Assembly: GCF_003148685.1 (NCBI RefSeq)
Contig: NZ_QGGR01000011.1
Span: 62,001 to 126,000 of the forward strand
Origin: Actinoplanes xinjiangensis
GTDB taxonomy: Bacteria > Actinomycetota > Actinomycetes > Mycobacteriales > Micromonosporaceae
DNA: 64,000 nt
Direction: 5' to 3'
Both the position numbers and the translations under genes were made by a program. Under the pieces are notes generated by a model. That model was not told the origin of the DNA and searched no databases. It saw only the letters and a program-made list of their open reading frames with translations. Shown here piece by piece: positions 33,687 to 41,447 of the stretch. Position 1 is the first letter of the stretch; every line of letters begins with the position of its first letter.

Positions 33687-34745
33687 GTGAACGAGGTCCG
33701 TGCCATCCCGATGCCGGGGCCCGGGGCCGACCGCGTCGCCGTCCACGGGGCGGGACTGGCCGGGCTGACCTGTGCCCTGCTGGCGGCCCGCGACGGTTTC
33801 ACGGTGACGCTCGTCGGCACACCGTCCGCGCCCGTGCCCGACCTGGTCCTCAACGAGGCCACGATCGCGGTGCTGACCCGGGTCTGGGACGACCCGGAGG
33901 AGCGGCTGCTCGACGGCGGCCACCAGCTCACCGGACGGTCGGTCCGCTGGGGTCGCGACGCCGCCCCGGTGCAGGTCCCGGCATCCGCCGTCGTCGTCGA
34001 CGGGCAGCGGCTCGTCGACGCCCTGGAACAGCGGCTGCCCACCGCGGTACGGCGTGCCGAGGTGGCGCCGGCCGCGGACTGGACGGTCCGCGCCGCGGTG
34101 CGCCCGGCCGGTAATCCACCGGTCGGGCGGCGGGTCCTGCTCGCCGGTCACGCACCGATGCCGTCCACCGCGGTCAGCCGGATGGCCACCACCGGGCGGG
34201 GCTGGGTCGGCGTCGTGCCGGTCGGGAACGGGCGCGGACTGGTGCAGGCGATGACACCCGTACCCCCGGATGATCCCGCCGGGTTCCTCGCCGAGGAGAT
34301 CGAGGCCGCCGGGCTGGGCGGGTTCGTCACCGAACCGCCGCCGCAGGTCACCGTGATGCCGGCGGCGCCGTGGCTGTCCCGCCAGCGGGCAGAGCCGGGA
34401 CGGCTGCACATCGGTGGCGCGGTGCTGCGTCTCGATCCGGTCAGCGGATCCGGCGCCGGGCACGCGCTGCGCACGGCGATCCTCGCCGCGGCCGTGATCC
34501 GGGGGATCCGCGACGGGCACCCCGCCGCGGACCTCCTCGGGCATTACCACCGGCGGCTCGGAGCCGCCTTCCACGACCACCTCACCGGGTGTGCGGTCCA
34601 CTACCGGGCCGCGTTCGACAGCCCCGAATGGACGGGGGAGCTGCACATCACCGCGACCGCGCTGACCGGGCAGGCGGCCCAGCTGCACACCCGGCGGGCT
34701 GGCCCGGTGTTCACCGGGCGCCGGGATGTCGCAGCAATGACATAG
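33687..34745 (+). CDS. FAD-dependent oxidoreductase-like protein
   Basis: 352 residues. VAVHGAGLAGLTCALLAARDGFTVTLVG is a good FAD-binding Rossmann motif. A later GGAVLRLDPVSGSGAGHALRTAILAA stands where group A flavin monooxygenases carry GDAAH...PxxGxG, but the GD is replaced, so it is divergent. Overall it recalls LodB-like flavoproteins that help mature quinone cofactors, though no LodA-type partner is adjacent. TAATTT lies seven bases before the GTG (leaderless). The 3' end overlaps the MreB-like gene by 35 bases. Confidence 0.6.
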   Translation: MNEVRAIPMPGPGADRVAVHGAGLAGLTCALLAARDGFTVTLVGTPSAPVPDLVLNEATIAVLTRVWDDPEERLLDGGHQLTGRSVRWGRDAAPVQVPASAVVVDGQRLVDALEQRLPTAVRRAEVAPAADWTVRAAVRPAGNPPVGRRVLLAGHAPMPSTAVSRMATTGRGWVGVVPVGNGRGLVQAMTPVPPDDPAGFLAEEIEAAGLGGFVTEPPPQVTVMPAAPWLSRQRAEPGRLHIGGAVLRLDPVSGSGAGHALRTAILAAAVIRGIRDGHPAADLLGHYHRRLGAAFHDHLTGCAVHYRAAFDSPEWTGELHITATALTGQAAQLHTRRAGPVFTGRRDVAAMT

Positions 34746-35403
34746 CCGCCTTGCCGGCGCCGTTGAGGGCGGCCGTGCGCGGGTCGGCCGCCCGGTGCAC
34801 CCGGATACCCAGCCGCGCGGACACCGCCTCGACCAGCCCCGGATGCAGAGCCCCGTCGCCGACGAGCAGCAGCCCGTTCTCCGGCGGGTCGACGTCCAGA
34901 CTGTCGACGTGCGCGGCGATGTGATCGACGATCACGTCCACCGTCACGTCGCTGGTCAGGTCCCGGGTGCCGATGTCGCTGCGGCGGGCCTCGACGACCC
35001 GCCCGTAGTCCAGCACGGCGACCTCGGTCAGCTCGGCACCCACATCGGCGACCAGCAGCATCCCGGCCGTCTCACCGGCCCCGATCGCGGCCGCCCGCAC
35101 ACTGTCGATCAGCAGTACCCGGGACGGCTCGAACACCGCCTTCAGCACCCGTCGCGTCGTCTCCTGATCGTCGCCGGACGCCAGCACCGGCCGGCACGCC
35201 ACCACCACGCCACCGGACGGCACCGGCTGCGCGAACGTGCCGACCAGCTGGGACAGCATGGCCACACACCCGTCGAAGTCGACGACCCGGCCCCGGCGTA
35301 TCAGCGGGCCGGCACCGTCGCACCGACCGCTGACCACGCCCTGCTGGGCGGTCCACACACCTGCGATGTCACTGCCCAGATCGACAGCGATCGCGGACGC
35401 CAT
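34711..35403 (-). CDS. MreB/actin-fold-like protein
   Basis: 230 residues with actin-superfamily motifs: IAVDLGSDIAGVW (phosphate 1), VVACRPVL, VLLIDSVRAAAIGAGETAGMLLVADVGAELTEVAVLDYGRVV (connect 1 and phosphate 2, close to the MreB IxxPxAAAIGAG...DIGGGTTEVAV) and LLLVGDGALHPGL (adenosine loop). It is about 100 residues shorter than MreB, missing much of subdomain IIA, and phosphate 2 has GAELTEV in place of GGGTTEV. It may bind ATP but is unlikely to be a cell-shape filament. It lies five bases after the DksA-like gene and shares its promoter. Confidence 0.65.
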   Translation of the reverse strand: MASAIAVDLGSDIAGVWTAQQGVVSGRCDGAGPLIRRGRVVDFDGCVAMLSQLVGTFAQPVPSGGVVVACRPVLASGDDQETTRRVLKAVFEPSRVLLIDSVRAAAIGAGETAGMLLVADVGAELTEVAVLDYGRVVEARRSDIGTRDLTSDVTVDVIVDHIAAHVDSLDVDPPENGLLLVGDGALHPGLVEAVSARLGIRVHRAADPRTAALNGAGKAAMSLLRHPGAR

Positions 35404-35408
35404 TTTCG

Positions 35409-35726
35409 TCACCCAACCTGCTTCTGCTGGCACGGAACACAGAACCGAGCGTGCGGCAGAATCTCCAGCCGCTCCGCCGGGATGGCCCCCGCGCACCCCT
35501 CACACTGCCCGTAGGCGCCCTCGGCGATTCGCCGCAACGCCCCGGTCACCTGTTCAACGCTACGTCGGGTTTCGGCGAGCAGCGCATCCCGGGTGTGTGA
35601 CTCACCGGGATCGCCGGTGTCGGCGCTCATTTCGGTGAGTTCCTTGAGCCGGGCCGTCTGCCGGTCCAGCTCGTCGGTCAGTGCAGCGTGCACCATCGGG
35701 AAGCGGCTGTCGATGTCGATAGTCAC
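35409..35726 (-). CDS. TraR/DksA-type zinc-finger protein
   Basis: 105 residues: a coiled-coil hairpin (about 10-66) with DALLAETRRSVEQVTGALRRIAEGAYGQCEGCAGAIPAERLEILPHARFCVPCQ. Cys75, Cys78, Cys96 and Cys99 form the C4 zinc finger (CxxC-17-CxxC) of DksA/TraR. Such proteins insert into the RNA polymerase secondary channel and alter transcription; actinobacterial small versions (CarD-unrelated) are less studied. The GTG is fixed by GGAGGAA. Directly upstream is a U-tract hairpin, so expression appears to be controlled at the leader. Confidence 0.85.
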   Translation of the reverse strand: MTIDIDSRFPMVHAALTDELDRQTARLKELTEMSADTGDPGESHTRDALLAETRRSVEQVTGALRRIAEGAYGQCEGCAGAIPAERLEILPHARFCVPCQQKQVG

Positions 35727-35739
35727 GGGATTCCTCCGG

Positions 35740-35775
35740 AAAACAAAAAAGGCCGAAGCTGATGAGCTTCGCCCT
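35740..35775 (-). terminator. Intrinsic terminator or attenuator before the DksA-like gene
   Basis: On the minus strand GAAGCT-CATC-AGCTTC, extended by three more pairs after one mismatch, is followed directly by TTTTTTGTTTT and then the GGAGGAA ribosome binding site. A hairpin with a real U-tract is rare in such GC-rich DNA, and its position between the promoter and the start codon is that of an attenuator. Confidence 0.75.
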
Positions 35776-35817
35776 GGGCGGTCGTGGGTGAGAAAACGCC
35801 TCCGCCGGTGGGCCGCG

Positions 35818-35877
35818 ACCGTCCGGTGCGGTGACCGGACGGTGGGCAGCACACGCAGCCGTCACCGCGGTGACGGC
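35818..35877 (-). promoter_or_regulatory. Two stacked stem-loops in the leader of the DksA-like operon
   Basis: Reading the minus strand, GCCGTCACCGCGGTGACGGC (a perfect 20-base palindrome) is followed 14 bases later by ACCGTCCGGT-CACCGC-ACCGGACGGT (10-bp stem, 6-base loop). The 3' arm of the first contains CGGTGAC, which can also pair with GTCACCG in the 5' part of the second, so two exclusive folds are possible. Confidence 0.6.
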
Positions 35878-35910
35878 CGGCGCGCACGACTCCACCGGAA
35901 GCATCCAAAC

Positions 35911-35939
35911 ACCATAGGCCGCCCTTCGCGGCCTGCCAA
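35911..35939 (-). promoter_or_regulatory. Promoter of the DksA/MreB-like operon
   Basis: TTGGCA, a 17-base spacer and TATGGT form a near-consensus sigma-70-type promoter on the minus strand. The spacer is itself an inverted repeat (AGGCCGC-GAAGG-GCGGCCT, 35916-35934), which may be an operator and may also end transcription of the gene upstream. Predicted transcripts would have a leader of about 175 bases. Confidence 0.7.
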
Positions 35940-35943
35940 ACGG

Positions 35944-36531
35944 TTACCGGACGGGGTCGCGGCCCAGCGCCGCGAGCAGGCGTTCCAGCGGGGTGGCGGC
36001 CTCGGTCACCGGCACCGCCGGGCGGAACGGGGCGCCGGGGGAGAGGCGCTGATCGTCGTCGGGCACCGCCAGGGCGATCGGCAGGGTGGCCGCGACCAGC
36101 TCCGGCGCGGGATCGAACGGCACACCGCGCGCGACCGCGACGTCCCACCCGTGCACCACGTAGTCGACGAGGTGGAAGCCGACCGCCATCCGCGCCGGGA
36201 TGGTCCGCGGTGTGATCTCCGGCATGGTGAACAGAGTGTCCTCGGCGGTCGCGAAGGCGGTCAGCACGTCGGCGGCGGCCGTGCGGTATCCGGCGACCGG
36301 GTCGTCGGCCGGCACCGGCTGCCACGGCTGCGGGTCGGCGCCGTGCCCGGCGGCGGCCGCGGCGAAGCCACGGTGCTGGGCGGTCATGTGGGCGATCAGG
36401 CCGGCGAGGTCCCAGCCGGCGCATGGCGTGGGGCGGGACAGGTCCTCCGCGGTGACCGGGGCGAGCAGATCGATGCTGAGCGTGACGGCTTTGCGGTCGA
36501 GGTCGAGCAACTCCGCGAAATCAGTATGCAT
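35944..36531 (-). CDS. Maleylpyruvate-isomerase/DinB-like protein (TIGR03086 type)
   Basis: 195 residues: ELLDLDRKAVTLSIDLLAPVTAEDLSRPTPCAGWDLAGLIAHMTAQHRGFAAA and VGFHLVDYVVHGWDVAVARG are the pattern of TIGR03086/mycothiol-dependent maleylpyruvate isomerase-like proteins. His47 (AHM) and the HLVDYVVHGWD histidines are likely metal ligands. Role unknown; mycothiol-dependent chemistry is inferred from the family. Divergent from the MarR gene. Confidence 0.83.
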   Translation of the reverse strand: MHTDFAELLDLDRKAVTLSIDLLAPVTAEDLSRPTPCAGWDLAGLIAHMTAQHRGFAAAAAGHGADPQPWQPVPADDPVAGYRTAAADVLTAFATAEDTLFTMPEITPRTIPARMAVGFHLVDYVVHGWDVAVARGVPFDPAPELVAATLPIALAVPDDDQRLSPGAPFRPAVPVTEAATPLERLLAALGRDPVR

Positions 36532-36539
36532 GCGCCTAT

Positions 36540-36551
36540 CATGTGCACATG
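36540..36551. promoter_or_regulatory. Palindrome between MarR and DinB-like genes
   Basis: CATGTGCACATG, a perfect 12-bp palindrome, lies in the 54-bp gap between the divergent genes. The likely MarR promoter element TATTCT (36573-36578) is about 22 bp away. Candidate MarR operator. Confidence 0.5.
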
Positions 36552-36585
36552 CTTATCGTCTGTGCAAGCCGGTATTCTCAACGCC

Positions 36586-36996
36586 GTGACCAGCTCGCGC
36601 CCCGACCTAGCGGCGATGATCGGCCCGCTCGGGCGCACCCTGTTCGCCCTGGAAGCGCCCATCCTCGACGCACACGGCCTGGCCATGTGGGCGTATGCGG
36701 TGCTGCTCAACCTCGACGACGAGCCGGTGCGCACACAGACCGCCCTGGCCGAGGCGATCGGCGCCGACAAGACCCGCATCATCAAGATCCTCGACGACCT
36801 GACAGCCCGCGGCCTCATCGAACGCCGGCCCGACCCCACCGACCGCCGCGCCCGCCTGCTCTCCCTCACCGCCGAGGGCCGCCGCCTCCGCGACGCCACC
36901 CAGGCCGCCATCCAGGCCGCCGAGGAGGAGCTGCTCAGCCGACTGACGCCGGCCGAGCGCGAGACCTTCCTCCAGGCACTGCAGAAACTCCTCTGA
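36586..36996 (+). CDS. MarR-family transcriptional regulator
   Basis: 136 residues: the winged HTH reads QTALAEAIGADKTRIIKILDDLTARGLIERRPDPTDRRARLLSLTAEGRRL, with the DxRxR wing of MarR proteins. The GTG start follows TATTCT by seven bases (leaderless); a GTG at 36562 is possible. It probably controls itself and the divergent DinB-like gene; ligand unknown. Confidence 0.88.
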   Translation: MTSSRPDLAAMIGPLGRTLFALEAPILDAHGLAMWAYAVLLNLDDEPVRTQTALAEAIGADKTRIIKILDDLTARGLIERRPDPTDRRARLLSLTAEGRRLRDATQAAIQAAEEELLSRLTPAERETFLQALQKLL

Positions 36997-37094
36997 GTCG
37001 GCCGTCCCGCAGTCCCAGGCAGAAACAAGACCCCTCAGCGGTACGCCCGAACCCGCCCCGCATCCCCGCAAGAGGCCGGCACGCGCGGACGAAC

Positions 37095-37427
37095 CTATTC
37101 CGGGTGGATGCGCCGGGCCTCGGCGTGGGCGGCGGCGATGATGCCGTCGGCCTCCCGTCGTGCCTCGGCCCGGTGGTCCTCGGCCTGTTCCTCGGCCAGT
37201 CTCAGGATCTGCTCGACCCGGGTGCCCAGACCCGACAGGGCCGGCCGGTCCGGGGCCCCCGCGTCCTCGATCAGATCGCCGCCGCCGCGGGTCAGTGAGC
37301 CCGCCACCGCGAGGAGCAGCCCCACCACGACGGCGCCGATCGCGAACGGCATCGACTGACGCCCGGCGGCCGATCCGGCGAGAGCGCCGCCGCCGACGGC
37401 GAACAGGAACAGGCCAGAGCCCTTCAT
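37095..37427 (-). CDS. Small membrane protein with coiled-coil tail
   Basis: 110 residues: two hydrophobic helices (about 4-20 and 27-46), then an Asp/Glu/Arg/Ala-rich helix (VEQILRLAEEQAEDHRAEARREADGIIAAAHAEARRI) that should form a cytoplasmic coiled coil similar in style to F0 b-subunits or DivIVA-like tails. No family named. It follows the same strand as the amidohydrolase gene but 65 bases away. Confidence 0.65.
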   Translation of the reverse strand: MKGSGLFLFAVGGGALAGSAAGRQSMPFAIGAVVVGLLLAVAGSLTRGGGDLIEDAGAPDRPALSGLGTRVEQILRLAEEQAEDHRAEARREADGIIAAAHAEARRIHPE

Positions 37428-37492
37428 GCCGCAACGGTACTCAGCGAGCGAAACGTGTCGACAGCGGCTCACCCGGTGTCCCGGCTGTCTCG

Positions 37493-38755
37493 TCAGGACC
37501 GGGTGCGGGTGAGCAGCCAGCCGGACATGGCCCGGACGCCGTGGCCGATGGCACTCTCGTCCGGCCGGAAGGTGGCGAGATGGGGATAGCTGGTCTCGAT
37601 GCCGCTGTTCGGCGCCTGGACCCCGAGAAACGTGTAGGTGCCCGGGATCCGGTTCAGGAAGTGCGCGTAGTCCTCCCCGCTGAACGGGATCGCCGCGTGC
37701 AGCGGCACCACCCGCTCGGTGCCCAGCGTGCGCCGCAGATGCCGCTCCAGGGCCTCGCCCTCCCGCCGTGGCGCGTGCATCGCCGGGAACGGGTCGGCCG
37801 GGAAGTCCACGGTGGCCGGGCCCGCCGCCCGGGCACGGCGCCGGATCTCGGCCCGCACCTGCGTGTAACGGTGCTCCGGCCAGCATCGCGACGACACCCG
37901 CACGGTCGCGCCGACGGCCTGGGCCTGCACGAAGACGAACCGGGCCAGCGGTCCACCGGGGGTCTGCAGATCGGCCCGCAACTGCTCCAGGGCGGCGGGA
38001 TCGGCCGGGCGCTTCACCGTACTCATGGCGTTGATGCTCCCGGCCAGCCGCTGAGCGCGCGCCGGGGCATCGGCGCCGGTGAGGACGATCTGGCCCTTGT
38101 CCTGGCCGGGCAGGCCGATGCCGGCGATCGTCGCGAACCGGCCGACCGGGAACGGGCCGCAGTGCAGCGCGTGGATCTCGCTCGGCCGGGTGGCCGTGAG
38201 GACACCGTCGGCGATCATCGCGGCGGCGCCGGTCAGGCTCTCCTCGGCCGGCTGGAACAGCAGCACCACCCGGCCGGACAGCCGCTCCCGCAGCCGGGCG
38301 AGCACCTCGGCGATCCCCACCCCGATCGTGGTGTGGATGTCGTGACCACACAGGTGTGACGGGCCGGTCGCGCCGCCGGCCCCGTCGTCCGGGCCGACCG
38401 CGTCCATGTCCGCCCGGTACGCCACCGTCCGGCCCGGACGGGCCCCGGTCAGGACCCCGACGACACCGTGCCCGCCGACGCCGGTCGTGACGTCGAGCCC
38501 CGCCGCACGCAGGCGCGCCGCCACCACCCCGGCGGTCCGCCGCTCCTGACCGGACAGCTCCGGATGGGCGTGCAGGTCGCGTCGCAGCGCGATGAGTGAG
38601 CCGTCCAGCCGGGCGGCCTCCCGCTCCACGGCCAGGGCTCCCCGGTCGGTCGCCGAGGCCGCCTCGGTCGACGTGAGCCACATCCCCGCGGTCGCCGCGA
38701 CCGTTCCACCGAGAATGGCGCGCCGGCTGATCGTTTTACCTTCTGAGCTTCGCAC
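37493..38755 (-). CDS. Secreted M20-family amidohydrolase (Tat signal)
   Basis: 420 residues. A twin-arginine signal (ISRRAILGGTVAATAGM) directs export. The catalytic domain matches M20D/AmiA-type amidohydrolases: LRRDLHAHPELSGQE, YRADMDAV, HLCGHDIHTTIGVG (metal ligands), LLFQPAEES, and a C-terminal PFSGEDYAHFLNRIPGTYTFLG. These enzymes remove N-acyl groups from amino acids, auxin conjugates or peptides. GGGGAGGAA fixes the GTG start. Divergent from the GlxA-type regulator with a palindrome between them, so the regulator may control it. Confidence 0.9.
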   Translation of the reverse strand: MRSSEGKTISRRAILGGTVAATAGMWLTSTEAASATDRGALAVEREAARLDGSLIALRRDLHAHPELSGQERRTAGVVAARLRAAGLDVTTGVGGHGVVGVLTGARPGRTVAYRADMDAVGPDDGAGGATGPSHLCGHDIHTTIGVGIAEVLARLRERLSGRVVLLFQPAEESLTGAAAMIADGVLTATRPSEIHALHCGPFPVGRFATIAGIGLPGQDKGQIVLTGADAPARAQRLAGSINAMSTVKRPADPAALEQLRADLQTPGGPLARFVFVQAQAVGATVRVSSRCWPEHRYTQVRAEIRRRARAAGPATVDFPADPFPAMHAPRREGEALERHLRRTLGTERVVPLHAAIPFSGEDYAHFLNRIPGTYTFLGVQAPNSGIETSYPHLATFRPDESAIGHGVRAMSGWLLTRTRS

Positions 38756-38835
38756 TGTTCCTCCCCCGCCTTGTTCGACGTGGTTCAGCCTCTCGCGATC
38801 CGCACCCCGGCACGATGGGACAGACTCCCGGCCGA

Positions 38836-38855
38836 TGGTGGTGCCAGCACCACCA
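38836..38855. promoter_or_regulatory. Operator-like palindrome between amidohydrolase and GlxA genes
   Basis: TGGTGGTGC-CA-GCACCACCA is an inverted repeat with 9-bp perfect arms in the 168-bp divergent intergenic region, about 70-85 bases from either start. Confidence 0.65.
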
Positions 38856-38923
38856 AAGCCGACGGCAGGATCTGCAATGTTCGTGTCGTTGCCGCCACGA
38901 GAGGGGACGGCCACGATGAGGAC

Positions 38924-39886
38924 ATGCAGCGGCGGATCGTCCACGTGGTGTTCGACGGGTTCCAACTGCTCGACCTGGCCGGGCCCGCCGACGTGTTCGC
39001 CGCGGCCACCCTGCTGGCCCGGACCGGCGGCTACCGGATCGAGGTCGTCGCGGACCGGGGCGGGCCGGTCACGGCCAACACCGGGATCCGCGTCGACACC
39101 ACGGCGCTGGCCGACGTCGACGGCGAGATCGACACGTTGCTCGTCGCCGGCGGTCTGTCCGTTCCGGAGCATCTGCGTCACCGGGAACTGACCGGGCACC
39201 TCAGCCGGCTCTCGGGGCTTGCACGGCGTACCGCATCGGTCTGCAGTGGGGCCCTGCTCCTCGCCGAGGCCGGACTGCTCGCCGGGCGCCGGGCCACGAC
39301 GCACTGGCTCGCCGCGGGCGAGCTCGCCCGGCGCTACCCGGACGTCACCGTCGACGCCGACCGGATCTACCAGCGCGACGGGCCGGTGTGGACGTCGGCG
39401 GGCGTGACCGCCGGCATCGACCTCGCGCTGGCGCTGGTCGCCGACGACCACGGCACCCGCCTGGCGCACGACGTGGCCCGTGGGCTGGTCGTCTACCTGC
39501 ACCGGCCGGGCGGGCAGAGCCAGTTCAGCCCGGCGATGCGGGCGCCGGCCTCGCCGGACGAGGCGATGCGGGAACTGCAGACGTTCATCGACGGCAACCC
39601 GGGCGCCGACCTGAGCGTGCCCGCCCTGGCCCGCCGGACCGGCCTCAGCGAGCGGCACTTCGCCCGGGTCTTCACCGAACGGGTCGGCACCTCACCGGGC
39701 CGCTACGTGGAACGCAGTCGCGCCGACGCCGCCCGCCGTCTGCTGGAGACCACCGACCACCCCCTCGACCGGATCGCCCGGGAGACCGGCATCGGCGCCC
39801 CGGAAACGCTGTTCCGGGTGTTCCGCCGCCTCTGGCGGGTTGCGCCCGGCGAATACCGGCGCCGGTTCACCACCACATCGTCCTGA
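38924..39886 (+). CDS. GlxA-family AraC-type transcriptional regulator
   Basis: 320 residues: an N-terminal DJ-1/PfpI-like sensor domain (VVFDGFQLLDLAGPADVF; TASVCSGALLLAEAGLLAGRRATTHW with the elbow Cys) and two C-terminal AraC HTHs (LSVPALARRTGLSERHFARVFTERVGTSPGRYVERSRADAARRLLE, then LDRIARETGIGAPETLFRVFRR). The ATG was chosen for alignment with the family. It is followed 13 bases later by a stand-alone DJ-1 protein that resembles its own sensor domain, suggesting duplication. Confidence 0.9.
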   Translation: MQRRIVHVVFDGFQLLDLAGPADVFAAATLLARTGGYRIEVVADRGGPVTANTGIRVDTTALADVDGEIDTLLVAGGLSVPEHLRHRELTGHLSRLSGLARRTASVCSGALLLAEAGLLAGRRATTHWLAAGELARRYPDVTVDADRIYQRDGPVWTSAGVTAGIDLALALVADDHGTRLAHDVARGLVVYLHRPGGQSQFSPAMRAPASPDEAMRELQTFIDGNPGADLSVPALARRTGLSERHFARVFTERVGTSPGRYVERSRADAARRLLETTDHPLDRIARETGIGAPETLFRVFRRLWRVAPGEYRRRFTTTSS

Positions 39887-39899
39887 CAGGAGCTTTTCC

Positions 39900-40523
39900 A
39901 TGCACGTCGCGATCCCGCTCTATCCCCGGTTCACCGCGCTCGACGCGGTCGGCCCGTACACCGTCTTCGCCTTCGTCCCGGGCTGGCGGGTCACCTTCGT
40001 CGCCGCCGCACCGGGGCCGGTCACCGACGACGTCGGCAGCCTCACCCTGCACGCCGAAGCCGGCTACGCGGACCTGGCCCGGCCCGACATCGTGATGGTC
40101 CCGGGCGGCGCCGGAACCCTGGAGGCCCTCGGCGACCGGGCGCTGGTCGACTGGATCACCGAGGCGAGCCGGCACACCCGGTGGACGACGTCGGTGTGCA
40201 GCGGCTCGTTCCTGCTCGGTGCGGCCGGCCTGCTCGCCGGGCGCCGCGCCACCACCCACTGGGGCTGGCTCGACCGGCTCACCACGGTCGGCGCCGTCCC
40301 GGTCAGCGAACGCATCGTCCACGACGGCGACATCGTCACCGCCGCCGGCGTGTCCGCGGGCATCGACATGGCGCTGTTCCTGGTCGGCCGCGCCGTCGAC
40401 GACCGGACCGCACAGGCCGTCCAGCTGGCCATGGAGTACGACCCGCAGCCTCCGTACCGGTGCGGCTCCCCGGCGACCGCCCCGGACGGGCTCACCGCGA
40501 CCGCGCTGAGTCTGATCAGCTGA
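39900..40523 (+). CDS. DJ-1/PfpI-family protein
   Basis: 207 residues: MHVAIPLYPRFTALDAVGPYTVF, VMVPGGAGT, SVCSGSFLLGAAGLLAGRRATTHWGWL. The Cys in VCSGSFLLGAAGLLAG is the usual nucleophile. Family members are isonitrile hydratases, deglycases or hydrolases. AGGAGC lies upstream. It is in an operon with the GlxA regulator and overlaps the universal stress gene at the 3' end by eight bases. Confidence 0.88.
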   Translation: MHVAIPLYPRFTALDAVGPYTVFAFVPGWRVTFVAAAPGPVTDDVGSLTLHAEAGYADLARPDIVMVPGGAGTLEALGDRALVDWITEASRHTRWTTSVCSGSFLLGAAGLLAGRRATTHWGWLDRLTTVGAVPVSERIVHDGDIVTAAGVSAGIDMALFLVGRAVDDRTAQAVQLAMEYDPQPPYRCGSPATAPDGLTATALSLIS

Positions 40524-41322
40524 CCTCGCGACGGTCCCGGTGGACCACCGCGACCGTGCACGCCGCATGCCGCAGCACGTGCTGACTGATCGAACCGAGC
40601 AGCAGCCCGGCGACCGGCCCGTGCCCGCGGCTGCCGACCACCAGCAGCTGTGCGGCGGCGCTCGCCCGCGCCAGGGCCGCCGCCGGATGTTCCAGAGTGT
40701 CCTCGACATACACGGTCAGGCCGCGGAACCGCTCGCGGACGGCGACGAGCGGATCGTCCGGCGTCTCCCGCTCGGGGGCGGCCCGGATCACCCGCAACGG
40801 CACCTGCCGGGCCGCGGCCTGCCCGGCGGCGAACCGGAGCACCGGCGCCGTCAGCGCGGAGCCGTCGGCGCCGGCGACCACCGCGGCGTCCTGCTGCGGC
40901 ATCCCGCGGACCACCACGACCGGGCAGCGGGCGTGCGCGCTGACGGCCGAGATCACCGAACCGAGCAGCCCGGCGACGACGCTGTGGCCGTGGCCGCCGA
41001 GCACGATCATGCCGGCGTCCCGGGAACGGTCGATCAGGGCCGCGGCGGCGTGCCCGCGTACCGCCCGGGTGGTCACCGCGACCGCCGGGTGCGTCTTGCG
41101 GACCGTCGCGACCGCATGCTCCAAGGTCTCCTCGATGACGTCGGAGACCGTCCGGTCCGGGCGCAGCAGGGGCAGCGGAACCATCGGCGGCGCCGTCGCC
41201 GGCCACTCGTCGGCGTGCAGCACCTCGACCGGCGCGCCGGTCCGGACCGCCTCGTCGCGCGCCCACAACAGCGCCGCCTGCGAGTACGCCGACCCGTCAT
41301 ATCCGACCACGATGGTGCCCAT
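40516..41322 (-). CDS. Tandem universal stress protein
   Basis: 268 residues with two USP domains. Each begins with a hydrophobic strand and ends in the ATP-binding glycine motif (GGHGHSVVAGLLGSVISAV and GSRGHGPVAGLLLGSISQHV), so it is probably of the ATP-binding type. Tandem USPs are common in actinobacteria under hypoxia or stress. GAGGGGG precedes the ATG chosen; ten more residues could be translated from an upstream ATG. Confidence 0.92.
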   Translation of the reverse strand: MGTIVVGYDGSAYSQAALLWARDEAVRTGAPVEVLHADEWPATAPPMVPLPLLRPDRTVSDVIEETLEHAVATVRKTHPAVAVTTRAVRGHAAAALIDRSRDAGMIVLGGHGHSVVAGLLGSVISAVSAHARCPVVVVRGMPQQDAAVVAGADGSALTAPVLRFAAGQAAARQVPLRVIRAAPERETPDDPLVAVRERFRGLTVYVEDTLEHPAAALARASAAAQLLVVGSRGHGPVAGLLLGSISQHVLRHAACTVAVVHRDRREVS

Positions 41323-41447
41323 GGCTACGAACCCCCTCCTCACCCACGGCAATCCCAGCCAGCATCGGACAAATCCGGCTGTCCCGGCAGGGCCGAAAGA
41401 CCCGTCCGCCGGGGTTTCCCCCGATGCCGCAGCGGAGAGGCTATGGG

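Noticed and set aside
35593..36585. N-terminal extension of the MarR gene
   Set aside because: It would run through the divergent DinB-like gene and the palindrome; MarR homology begins after 36586.
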